From NCBI GenBank assembly GCA_910586965.1, contig CAJUMF010000037.1:1-34189 (forward strand): a stretch of 34,189 nucleotides of DNA, given 5' to 3'. This document shows positions 24,761 to 31,858 of this stretch, in pieces; position 1 is the stretch's first letter, and every line of letters begins with the position of its first letter. The translations under genes and the position numbers were made by a program. The DNA comes from an uncultured Dorea sp. (GTDB taxonomy: Bacteria; Bacillota; Clostridia; Lachnospirales; Lachnospiraceae). The notes under the pieces were generated by a model. That model worked only from the letters and a program-made list of their open reading frames with translations, searched no databases and was not told where the DNA came from.

Positions 24761-25828
24761 TTACCAGTCTGTATAAAGATCGATCGTTCCTGATGCACAG
24801 CCTGAATCGTACACTTTCCCCGGCCCAAGCGATGTCTTGACAACGGTTCCCTTTGGATAATCGCTGCTTGCTACACAGATATAACCGTCCGAATCCCGGA
24901 TTGTCCCATCCGATGCGACATGACGCCCCGGAATCTTTAGTCCGTGTCCCGGAAGCACCTTCTGCGAATAGTAAGTCTCTCTGTGACCGTTATAATAATT
25001 AACACCCTTTTTCTTTGTAAGGACCCCGCCGCCGGAAGGCATATCATATCCCCCGCCTTTATTCGCAGAAGTCTTATCACTGCTTGTACTCGAGTCATCT
25101 TTTTTAGCCTGTGCCGATGCTTCTGCTGCCTTTTTTTCATCTGCTGCTTTTTTAGCCTCGGCATCCCGCCTTGCCTGCTCTTCCTTTTTCCGCTGCGCCT
25201 CCTCAGCCGCTCTTCTTGCTTCCTCAGCACGAAGTGTCTGTATCTTGTTCTTCAGCGAAGCCAGATCTACTGACATGGAATCAGCTTTCGCCTGCAATGT
25301 ATCCTGTTTGGCATCAAGCTGCTTTTGGAGCTTAACCTGAGATTTCTTTTCATCCACCAGGTGCTGCTCCTGCTCCGCTATATTCTTGCGCAGGGTACGG
25401 AACTCTTCCAGTTTATTCCGGTCGTACTCACTGACGTTTTGTATAAAATCAACCCTGTTTAAGAATTCATTCATACTTTCTGCTGAGATGAGAACTTCCA
25501 GCATAGAGACACTGTCGTTCTCATACATGTACTTGATGCGCAGCTTCAACTCTTCATATTGCTGCTGCTCACTGTGTCTTGCAATTGCAAGCTGCTCTCG
25601 TGTCTTTTCTATCTCTCCGGTTGTCTCTTCTATCTTTTCTTCCGCATCGGCTATATCATTGCCGATATCAAGTAATTCCTGATTCACATTATCCAGTTCA
25701 CTCTTCAGATTCGACGACTGGCTCTCCATACTTTCAATATCGCCTGCCTCTGCAATGATACCGGCAAAAAGAAATAATCCTGTACAGAAAATACTTGCCC
25801 GAATCCATCTTTTTAACAAATGTTTCAT
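24761..25828 (-). CDS. Exported coiled-coil protein with PcsB/CwlO-like N-terminus and a 3D-like barrel
   Basis: A 355-residue exported protein. Order: signal peptide or anchor (about 1-29), long coiled coil resembling PcsB/CwlO N-terminal regions (about 30-205, with YENDSVSMLEVLISAESMNE, a typical PcsB-CC landmark), an Ala/Glu/Lys-rich stretch (about 205-255), a Gly-rich linker and a C-terminal domain (about 275-355). The end, with VASSDYPKGTVVKTSLG and VYDSGCASGTIDLYTDW, resembles the 3D/double-psi-barrel fold of resuscitation-type wall enzymes rather than the CHAP or NlpC/P60 domains usual for PcsB relatives. A role in septal peptidoglycan turnover is inferred. The start at 25828 is six bases after GGAGG. 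Confidence 0.75.
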   Translation of the reverse strand: MKHLLKRWIRASIFCTGLFLFAGIIAEAGDIESMESQSSNLKSELDNVNQELLDIGNDIADAEEKIEETTGEIEKTREQLAIARHSEQQQYEELKLRIKYMYENDSVSMLEVLISAESMNEFLNRVDFIQNVSEYDRNKLEEFRTLRKNIAEQEQHLVDEKKSQVKLQKQLDAKQDTLQAKADSMSVDLASLKNKIQTLRAEEARRAAEEAQRKKEEQARRDAEAKKAADEKKAAEASAQAKKDDSSTSSDKTSANKGGGYDMPSGGGVLTKKKGVNYYNGHRETYYSQKVLPGHGLKIPGRHVASDGTIRDSDGYICVASSDYPKGTVVKTSLGPGKVYDSGCASGTIDLYTDW

Positions 25829-25904
25829 ACTCTCCCTCCATGTGATATATTGCCATAGTACCACATTTTGTCCAATCATGCAAAAACTAAATTCCCAATA
25901 TCAA

Positions 25905-26828
25905 TTAATTTAAGAAATTGTCTATAATAACACTCTCGGCTTCTTCTTCTGTCATCCCCATCGTCCTAAGCTTAATAAGCTGCTCATCATTAATCCTTCC
26001 AATCGCCGCCTCATGAATAATCGCCGCATCCAGATGGTTCGCATTAATCTCCGGAATAGAGCTTACCTGCGCATGTCCCATAATAATGGAATCACATTGC
26101 ACATGCGCATGGCATCCCGCATTCCCTATAGCCTTTGGATGGAACACCTGTTTCGAATTCCCCTTAGCTACAGAACGCGATATGATCTGTGCAGAACTTC
26201 CCTCTCCATTAAGGTTTATTTCCATATTAGAAACTGCCGACTGCTCATCATGCGTCATGAGTTTTTCCACTACATATAATTTTGCCCCTTTCCCTACGGA
26301 AATATTCGTCTCTCTCTCCGTGGAATCAACCCCTTTGATCTGCGCTGTATCTAAAGTAAATACTGCATTCTCTTCCAGATAGATGTTCGTAACCGGGTCC
26401 AGCACCCGCGCTCCGGAGCCTTCTCCCTCACCGTAATGCTTTTCTTCATAACGTACATTGGCACCATTTGCCACATGAAAAGAATGAATCCCATTATGGC
26501 GGCTTTCGTTGCATCCGCTGTTGTGGATTCCACATCCTGCAACAATCGTGACATCCGCACCTTCTGCAATATAGAAATCATTGTATACTGTATCCGACAT
26601 ACCAGAAGCATCCACTACTACCGGAATATGGACTTGTTCACCTTTCGTATCTTTATCGATATACACGTCGATTCCAGGTTTGTCCTCTTTTTTCTTAATC
26701 TTAACATGTTCACTGTCTCCGTGACAAAGTGATGTCCCATTATGCCTCAGATTAAAGGCTCCGCTCTGAGTAAAGCCTTTTTCGTCAATCTGTTTTAATA
26801 TTTTTTGTGTAATCTCATCTAAAGTCAT
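25905..26828 (-). CDS. sufB: SufB/SufD-family iron-sulfur scaffold protein
   Basis: Scaffold on which Fe-S clusters are built, working with the ATPase SufC. At 307 residues it is much shorter than classical SufB and carries only the beta-helix core and the C-terminal helices. The segment AHVQCDSIIMGHAQVSSIPEI contains the Cys that in SufB is part of the scaffold site, and IIHEAAIGRINDEQLIKLRTMGMTEEEA is the usual C-terminus. The start at 26828 is eight bases after AAAGGAG; the longer form from 26852 would overlap sufC. It follows sufC by 16 bp. No sufD, sufS, sufU or sufE is present, so this is a two-gene minimal system. Confidence 0.87.
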   Translation of the reverse strand: MTLDEITQKILKQIDEKGFTQSGAFNLRHNGTSLCHGDSEHVKIKKKEDKPGIDVYIDKDTKGEQVHIPVVVDASGMSDTVYNDFYIAEGADVTIVAGCGIHNSGCNESRHNGIHSFHVANGANVRYEEKHYGEGEGSGARVLDPVTNIYLEENAVFTLDTAQIKGVDSTERETNISVGKGAKLYVVEKLMTHDEQSAVSNMEINLNGEGSSAQIISRSVAKGNSKQVFHPKAIGNAGCHAHVQCDSIIMGHAQVSSIPEINANHLDAAIIHEAAIGRINDEQLIKLRTMGMTEEEAESVIIDNFLN

Positions 26829-26844
26829 ACGTTGTTCTCCTTTT

Positions 26845-27579
26845 TTATCCAACCGAAACGTTTCTCTTCAAGCAGGCGAGACTGTCCGCCGTATTCATCA
26901 ATTTCGGAAGAACTTCTTTGGCAGCTCCCAACAGTTTTATCTTCCCATCCTCAATCACCATGATTCGGTCTGCCATCTTAATGATCCGTTCTTGATGGGA
27001 TATGAGTATCAGGCTTTGTTCCTTCTTTTCATGAATTTCCTCAAACTGCTTAACAAGCATGGAAAAACTCCACAGATCAATTCCCGCCTCAGGTTCATCA
27101 AAAATACAAAGCTTATGTGTCTTAGCGAGCACAGTCGCAATCTCCAACCGCTTCATCTCCCCGCCGGAAAGCGTTGCATCTACCTCTCTGGTAATGTACT
27201 CATTGGCACAGAGTCCCACAGCACTTAACATCCGGCAGCACTCTGGCTTCGACAGCTCCTTTCCAGCTGCCAGAGACAGAAGCCGAATCACCGTCATCCC
27301 CTTAAACCTGGGCGGCTGCTGAAATGCAAATCCAATACCTGCATTCGCCCTGTGATTAATATCGTAAGATGTAATATCTTCACCGTCTAAAATAATCTGC
27401 CCGCTGTCGGCCTCCTCAATCCCCATCAGCACTTTCGCAAGAGAGGACTTTCCGCCGCCATTAGGTCCTGTGATGACGAGCATCTCCCCATCATCTACCC
27501 CAAAACTTATATTTTTAACAATACTTCTTTCTATTCCATTCTCGTTTACTTTAAATGTCAGATTTTTAACGTCCAGCAT
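26845..27579 (-). CDS. sufC: SufC-type ABC ATPase
   Basis: Cytosolic ABC ATPase that drives Fe-S cluster assembly on its SufB/SufD partner; not a transporter. The 244 residues show the Walker A GPNGGGKS (38-45), Q-loop in FAFQQPPRF, the signature LSGGEMKR (137-144), Walker B LCIFDEPEAGID (158-168, Glu162 catalytic) and the H-loop in ISHQER. The DEPEAGID form is typical of SufC. AAAGGAG lies before the ATG. It is the first gene of the sufC-sufB operon, with a clear promoter at 27636-27608. Confidence 0.94.
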   Translation of the reverse strand: MLDVKNLTFKVNENGIERSIVKNISFGVDDGEMLVITGPNGGGKSSLAKVLMGIEEADSGQIILDGEDITSYDINHRANAGIGFAFQQPPRFKGMTVIRLLSLAAGKELSKPECCRMLSAVGLCANEYITREVDATLSGGEMKRLEIATVLAKTHKLCIFDEPEAGIDLWSFSMLVKQFEEIHEKKEQSLILISHQERIIKMADRIMVIEDGKIKLLGAAKEVLPKLMNTADSLACLKRNVSVG

Positions 27580-27607
27580 AAGCGAAGCTCCTTTCTAACC
27601 ACTGTAC

Positions 27608-27636
27608 ATTATAGTCGAAACCGCACTTTCCTGCAA
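27608..27636 (-). promoter_or_regulatory. Sigma-A promoter of sufCB
   Basis: On the minus strand, a -35 box TTGCAG (27636-27631), a 17-bp spacer and a perfect -10 box TATAAT (27613-27608) lie about 28 bp ahead of the sufC start codon. No clear IscR or Fur box is visible. Confidence 0.78.
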
Positions 27637-27692
27637 CCTAAAATTATTTCTAAAGAAAATCTTATGTCTTCGTTAACTTTCTATGATATCTA

Positions 27693-27721
27693 TTGTGTCT
27701 TTTGGATAAACATAATACAAT
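27693..27721 (+). promoter_or_regulatory. Sigma-A-like promoter of the membrane-protein gene at 27750
   Basis: A -35-like TTGTGT (27693-27698), a 17-bp spacer and a -10 box TACAAT (27716-27721), with AAGGGGG and the ATG following within 30 bp. Confidence 0.6.
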
Positions 27722-27749
27722 AGAGAAATATTTTCAAGGGGGCTTATGC

Positions 27750-28421
27750 ATGACTACGAATAAAGATATATTTGATAATAATTTTGAAGTAATATATGAA
27801 GGTGACCTACCAGAACTCCCAAACGATCTGGGTAGCGACGATTACAAAGATGTTCTCTCCAACCTTTCAGAACTTGATACTACAAACAGTGTGGGCATTG
27901 ATTATCTGGAACAAAACCGGACAAAGACTTTTATAAATACGGACAGCTCTCATTCTAAGCACAGGCAACACACAGCCCGTCCGATAAACCTTTTCCTTCA
28001 AGTGGCAGCTCTCATTCTTATCGCTGTTATCGCCGGGCTTCTGGCCGTTAACTTTTGGAATCACAATGCATCTTACGCTGATCTGACAGGCTCCATATCT
28101 GATCATAACTATATCCTCGGAGCTTATTATGGTATGTCGCTTTTTCTTCTGCTGATAGAATGGGTTACATTTCTCAATGTATTGCTGAGCGGCAATCACG
28201 CAAAAGGAAATGGTATGTCCTCATTTTTGTTGATCTGTCTTGGCTCAATACTATCCAGACAGTTTGCCGGTGAGATTCCGTCTTCTCCAATCTTTTTGCA
28301 GGGAATCCGAGAGGCACTGATCGTATACGGCTCCTTAAGCCGAACACTTTTTATTCTGTGTACCATCGGTGTGATCATCTGCGTGATCCGCAGATTACAA
28401 TTGACGCGCCATCTGCAATAA
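27750..28421 (+). CDS. Membrane protein of unknown function, four predicted spans
   Basis: A 223-residue protein. The first 80 residues are soluble and acidic (EGDLPELPNDLGSDDYKD). Four hydrophobic segments follow, at about residues 82-102, 122-148, 155-172 and 190-215, the last ending in basic residues. The start at 27750 is used because AAGGGGG lies eight bases ahead; an in-frame ATG at 27693 falls inside the promoter. I recognise no family. It diverges from sufCB and shares a terminator with the next, convergent membrane-protein gene. Confidence 0.7.
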   Translation: MTTNKDIFDNNFEVIYEGDLPELPNDLGSDDYKDVLSNLSELDTTNSVGIDYLEQNRTKTFINTDSSHSKHRQHTARPINLFLQVAALILIAVIAGLLAVNFWNHNASYADLTGSISDHNYILGAYYGMSLFLLLIEWVTFLNVLLSGNHAKGNGMSSFLLICLGSILSRQFAGEIPSSPIFLQGIREALIVYGSLSRTLFILCTIGVIICVIRRLQLTRHLQ

Positions 28422-28436
28422 GATATGTATATAAAA

Positions 28437-28489
28437 ATACTGTCCCGATTATTCCCGACACCCCCTGTCAGAATAAGCCGGGACAGTAT
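28437..28489. terminator. Bidirectional hairpin terminator
   Basis: ATACTGTCCCG (28437-28447) pairs with CGGGACAGTAT (28479-28489), and the stem can be extended inward by TTATTC/GAATAA. It lies between two convergent membrane-protein genes. The flanking T-runs are short, so its strength is uncertain. Confidence 0.7.
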
Positions 28490-28497
28490 CTATAATA

Positions 28498-29367
28498 TCA
28501 CTCCTCTTCTTCCTCATAGTCCTCATAGTCCCAGTCTGTTTTTTTTCGTCTCAAAAACAAAACAACCGATAATATGAGTAAGAACGCGATCACTGCAATT
28601 CCTGCCGCTAATATTGTCAGCAGATAAGACCGGACACTCTCCCCCTCCTCTTGAATAATCTCCGCCTTAATAGTCGCTATATCTGACCCTCCATTTTCTC
28701 CCGGATCTGCACTGATATATATTTTCTCTCCTTTTTTAAGTGTAAGGGTCTTGCTTAAATTACCGGTCGGTATATTCTCGATCACTTTCCTTCCTGTATC
28801 AGGCCCCACTCCGCAAAACACTTTTTCTACAGTATTCGTATCTGTAGAAAGACACAATGTCAGTCCGTCCCCCTCATCATATTTCTTACCATACAGATTA
28901 AATGGCATACTTCCGGCCGTATAGTCAATGTTAATGCTGTAGGTCCCGTCTTCAGGCGCCGCCCATGCTATCACACTGCGCACTGCGCCCTCTGTTACAT
29001 TGGGATCCATAATCCCGTTTCCATCCATACGCCACCAGCAATTTGAAGCAAGACAATCATATCCGTCTGCCGCATAAATATCCGGCACCCACATCGCATC
29101 ATAATCATACCACATCCAACAAGAGCCTTTATCCGCCCATACACATTCCTTGGCCGTTGATGCATTAAATTCTCCGCCTGCATTCACCTCTTCGCTGTAC
29201 ATAAAATACCAGCCATTTGTTCCTTGAACCTTTTTTTCTGGTCCATTTGTATTTTCTTCATACCCAATCGTCCATTTCTTTTGCCCAAACGCCTGCACCG
29301 GCATCGCCACTGATGTACTTATCAAAATTATTAATGCTAATCCCACCGCTCTTTTTATGTTCATCAT
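28498..29367 (-). CDS. Exported single-span membrane protein with acidic cytoplasmic tail
   Basis: A 289-residue type I membrane protein of unknown function. It has a signal peptide (about 1-27, ending VQAF), an extracellular region of about 215 residues rich in aromatic residues and Cys (KECVWADKGSCWMWYDYDAM, then LASNCWWRMDG), an AAPEDGTYSINIDYTAG segment typical of beta-sandwich modules, a transmembrane helix (about 247-270), RRKK and a tail ending in a run of Glu. Paired Cys suggest extracellular disulfides. The start at 29367 (or the adjacent ATG at 29364) has only a weak ribosome site. No family recognised. Confidence 0.68.
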   Translation of the reverse strand: MMNIKRAVGLALIILISTSVAMPVQAFGQKKWTIGYEENTNGPEKKVQGTNGWYFMYSEEVNAGGEFNASTAKECVWADKGSCWMWYDYDAMWVPDIYAADGYDCLASNCWWRMDGNGIMDPNVTEGAVRSVIAWAAPEDGTYSINIDYTAGSMPFNLYGKKYDEGDGLTLCLSTDTNTVEKVFCGVGPDTGRKVIENIPTGNLSKTLTLKKGEKIYISADPGENGGSDIATIKAEIIQEEGESVRSYLLTILAAGIAVIAFLLILSVVLFLRRKKTDWDYEDYEEEEE

Positions 29368-29479
29368 TCCAGCCCCGTCCTCTCGTCTAAACTTTCTGTT
29401 ATCATAATACCACAAATTTTTACGAACGGTTATTATTTTTCATCATACATGTTTATTATAATGGCCAGATGCATATTAA

Positions 29480-29493
29480 TACAGTGTACTGTA
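29480..29493. promoter_or_regulatory. Candidate operator upstream of the XRE gene
   Basis: TACAGT and ACTGTA are exact inverted halves around a GT centre. It sits 63 bp before the start of a Cro/CI-type regulator, which suggests a self-binding operator. This is positional inference only. Confidence 0.4.
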
Positions 29494-29555
29494 ATACAAC
29501 TTATATTTCGATATAGATGTATTTATAATTCAAAATATAAGAGAGGATTTTCATT

Positions 29556-29756
29556 ATGACAATTTATATCGATCTTGCACGTGTGATAAAAGACAAAAAT
29601 GTCAGCAAAAACAAAGTCTGTGAAGTGTGCCATCTACAGCGTACCCAGCTTAACAATTACTGCAAGAGCAAAGTATCCCGAATTGACCTTGATATACTGG
29701 CGAGACTTTGCGCTTACTTGGAATGCACGCCAAACGACATTTTAAAACTTAAGTAA
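29556..29756 (+). CDS. Small XRE-family (Cro/CI-type) transcriptional regulator
   Basis: A 66-residue protein that is essentially one HTH_XRE domain: VIKDKNVSKNKVCEVCHLQRTQLNNYCKSK contains the two helices of the motif, and LDILARLCAYLECTPNDILKL is the usual end of compact Cro/CI-type regulators of Bacillota. No sensor domain is present. GAGAGG lies before the ATG and a strong terminator after the stop codon, so it is a single-gene unit. Its targets are unknown. Confidence 0.88.
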   Translation: MTIYIDLARVIKDKNVSKNKVCEVCHLQRTQLNNYCKSKVSRIDLDILARLCAYLECTPNDILKLK

Positions 29757-29760
29757 AAAA

Positions 29761-29792
29761 ACAGACCGTATCTCATTGCGGTCTGTCTTTTT
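29761..29792 (+). terminator. Intrinsic terminator after the XRE gene
   Basis: An 8-bp perfect stem ACAGACCG/CGGTCTGT (29761-29768 with 29779-29786), a 10-nt loop and a CTTTTTT tail directly after the regulator. Upstream A residues make it partly usable on the opposite strand for spoIIID. Confidence 0.88.
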
Positions 29793-29808
29793 TAATATGC
29801 CCGGACTT

Positions 29809-30063
29809 TTATGCATTCTGATGTAGATATTTCTCACGGGTAGCAAGTCCACCGCGTATGTGACGCTCGGACTTATTGAGGTCTAGGATTTTCCGCGCCT
29901 CAGAGGCAAGAGACGGGTTAATCTGGATGAGACGCTCGGTTACATCTTTATGTATCGTGCTTTTGCTCACCCCGAACTTCTTCGCCGTCTGCCGTACCGT
30001 CGCTTTATGCTCAATAATATAATAAGCGATTTCTACTGCCCGCTCCTCAATATAATCTTTCAT
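29809..30063 (-). CDS. spoIIID: Sporulation transcription factor SpoIIID (intact copy)
   Basis: Mother-cell transcription factor acting between sigma-E and sigma-K during sporulation. The 84-residue protein is complete: MKDYIEERAVEIAYYIIEHK, the helix-turn-helix at about 20-45 (TVRQTAKKFGVSKSTIHKDV), then the basic C-terminal helix (HIRGGLATREKY) that also touches DNA. The start at 30063 is shared by the truncated copy at 33763-33894. Its ribosome site (GCAGGGG) lies inside the 3' arm of a hairpin. The two copies are identical over 90 bp from one base before the start codon. Confidence 0.95.
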   Translation of the reverse strand: MKDYIEERAVEIAYYIIEHKATVRQTAKKFGVSKSTIHKDVTERLIQINPSLASEARKILDLNKSERHIRGGLATREKYLHQNA

Positions 30064-30064
30064 A
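29975..30064 (-). repeat. 90-bp exact direct repeat, copy 1 (5' part of intact spoIIID)
   Basis: Identical in every base to 33806-33895 and in the same direction, 3831 bp away. Similarity goes on less perfectly down to about 29950, with four changes in about 25 bp, all of them synonymous. Confidence 0.93.
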
Positions 30065-30069
30065 CAAAA

Positions 30070-30105
30070 CCCCTGCACTCATTGTTTTTACAATGTATGC
30101 AGGGG
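30070..30105 (-). promoter_or_regulatory. Hairpin hiding the spoIIID ribosome site; empty class-C intron site
   Basis: On the minus strand CCCCTGCA and TGCAGGGG (8 bp), two mismatched positions, then CATTGT/ACAATG (6 bp) enclose an AAAA loop. TTTTG and the start codon follow. The stem plus T-run looks like an intrinsic terminator, yet the GCAGGGG arm is the only ribosome site for spoIIID. In the second copy the intron is inserted exactly after the point where TTTTG stands here. Confidence 0.75.
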
Positions 30106-30588
30106 TTGGTTTTCATATTCCTGTTTTATATCTTCATAACTTCAATGCTATGCTCTACTTCCTCAGTGCAGGAAATATTCTGCTCAAGGATTATGGCGAT
30201 TATACACAGAAGGTGACTGCGGACATCAAACAGCATGTCTTACATTACACGGAATCCTTATCGCAGCCTCTGGTTTATTTAGACTCCCCAAAAATCTCAA
30301 AGGAAGAAACTGACCTGAAGTGCTTGAAAGATCCCCTGTGGAAGACGGGCTTGTCTGTACGATCTCACAGCTCTTCACTTACCAGAAGGGCTTGGGGAAC
30401 TATGTTCCAAATCCAGTGATAGTATAAGGAAAAGGAAGGGATAACCCCGCCACAGGGGCAAAAATGACCCCAATGAATTCATGGAAAATAAAATATGCAG
30501 ATTTCAAGGTTCAGAAATTTAATCCACCAGAAAATTATCAGTTTTTAACAAGGGGTTTTAACTCTTACATCATAATATTGCCAATATG
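30106..30588. other. 483 bp without an intact gene; decayed coding remnant on plus strand
   Basis: From about 30130 to 30360 the plus strand reads coding-like in one frame (FLSAGNILLKDYGDY, then YTESLSQPLVYLDSPK). After about 30330 a neighbouring frame looks more natural (ISQLFTYQKGLGNYVPNP). That pattern is what a frame-shifted gene fragment would give. No start with a ribosome site is seen and I recognise no family. From about 30430 on there is only AT-rich sequence with a CCCCGCCACAGGGG mini-hairpin. Confidence 0.4.
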
Positions 30589-31164
30589 TCAAATACGAAT
30601 CATTTTTTCAGTTTGACTAATTATATCAGCTACCTCGTCGTCCCCAGATAATTGATTCAAACTACGTAATTCCCTAATCATTCTTTCTTTTTCTTTAATC
30701 GTAAGTAGTTCACAATTCCAAAAATATAATAAAATAATTTCTACAACTTTCTGATTATTCATTACCATTGTTTTTCTTTCTTCATTCCAAAGCACATTGT
30801 TCCATATAGGACATTTCATATCCAACAATTTTTGAGGTAGCTTTAAGAAAATTTCCGAAAAATCCCATCCATTTTTTTGCTTTATTCTCGTAGCAACTTT
30901 CGTAAAAGGAATAAGACCAGCGGGTCTAAACAATAAGTTACCTCCTTCCCTATTACGCATAGCTAAGGCGCTTGCGGGATTAGTTTTCATGTAATCTTTA
31001 ATCACATCAATATTTTCAACTATCGAATCCCAATATTCATTGCAAAGTTTTTCAAATTTCTTTATATCCTCTTCTGGTGGCCGTCTTCTAATATAATCAT
31101 TAATTTTGCTCCCTTTTTTTGATAAATAGAGGGATAGCAAATGATGATTACACTCATAAAACAT
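30589..31164 (-). pseudogene. C-terminal fragment of a DGQHR/DndB-like protein
   Basis: A 191-residue reading frame that matches, by recall, the C-terminal part of DGQHR-domain proteins (relatives of the DNA phosphorothioation regulator DndB): AMRNREGGNLLFRPAGLIPF, then CPIWNNVLWNEERKTMVMNNQ. The N-terminal half with the DGQHR core is missing. The first ATG has no ribosome site, and a different frame just upstream (ALDEDDIIAICSREIDNHVL, ending at about 31144) also looks coding, so the gene is probably broken by deletion and frameshift. It may once have belonged to a defence or mobile cassette. Confidence 0.5.
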
Positions 31165-31205
31165 GATTATCTATTTCACGTGAGCAAATCGCTATTATAT
31201 CATCT

Positions 31206-31675
31206 TCATCCAACGCAATAATATCCCTCATAGATACTGGTTTTGCATATTATATTATTAAGCCAATTTCCATAATTCCTAGCGGCTGTATTTTTCATAC
31301 CAGTATTCATCAGCCAATTCTGATATTCAGTTCTGCTATCAATAGCAATCATCTTCCTTGCGGACTTCAATATATTATCGTACTGCTCCTTATTGTTTTC
31401 TCGCAATCGTACAATCTCTACGAAAATTTTGTGGCGGGTTTCCGAATTGTTTGTCCATGAAACGCAGATTCCATGCTATACATCTGAAAAGTGATTCCTG
31501 CCACATTTCTGAAAATATCATCTATCTCATAGCCTTCTGCCTGAACCCTACGCCGTAGTATACGCGAGACCTCAGAAATAGCTTTTTTTCTATCAATTTT
31601 CCCTTCGTAAACTCGGACATAAGCCTCCAAGAGAATTACGGCTTCATATTGATTCCATGGTTTTTGCTTAGCCAT
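31206..31675 (-). pseudogene. Frame-shifted gene: unknown N-terminal module plus downstream segment
   Basis: A good ribosome site (GGAGGAG) and ATG at 31675 begin a protein opening MAKQKPWNQYEAVILLEAY and reaching FQMYSMESAFHGQTIRKPAT, an N-terminal module I have seen on several large clostridial proteins but cannot name. The frame stops at 31418. With one extra A in the AAAATTTT tract at 31423-31430 the reading continues naturally as KIFVEIVRLRENNKEQYD and then SRTEYQNWLMNTGMKNTAARNYGNWL, ending at 31206. So this looks like one gene split by a single-base shift, with its remainder deleted. Read toward 30589, fragments of other frames follow. Confidence 0.6.
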
Positions 31676-31858
31676 AACCGCACTTCTCCTCCTTCACATA
31701 ATTATTTCTATGTTGTTTCTTTCGTATCATATTCATTGCATATCTATTTCTCGAGGCATCCATCTTGGCTGAATGATTGGATAGACAGAATCGGAACATT
31801 GGTCTTTATAAATTCTAAAACTTTCTACACTTTCTTGTATTCCGTCCTAATCATAAAA

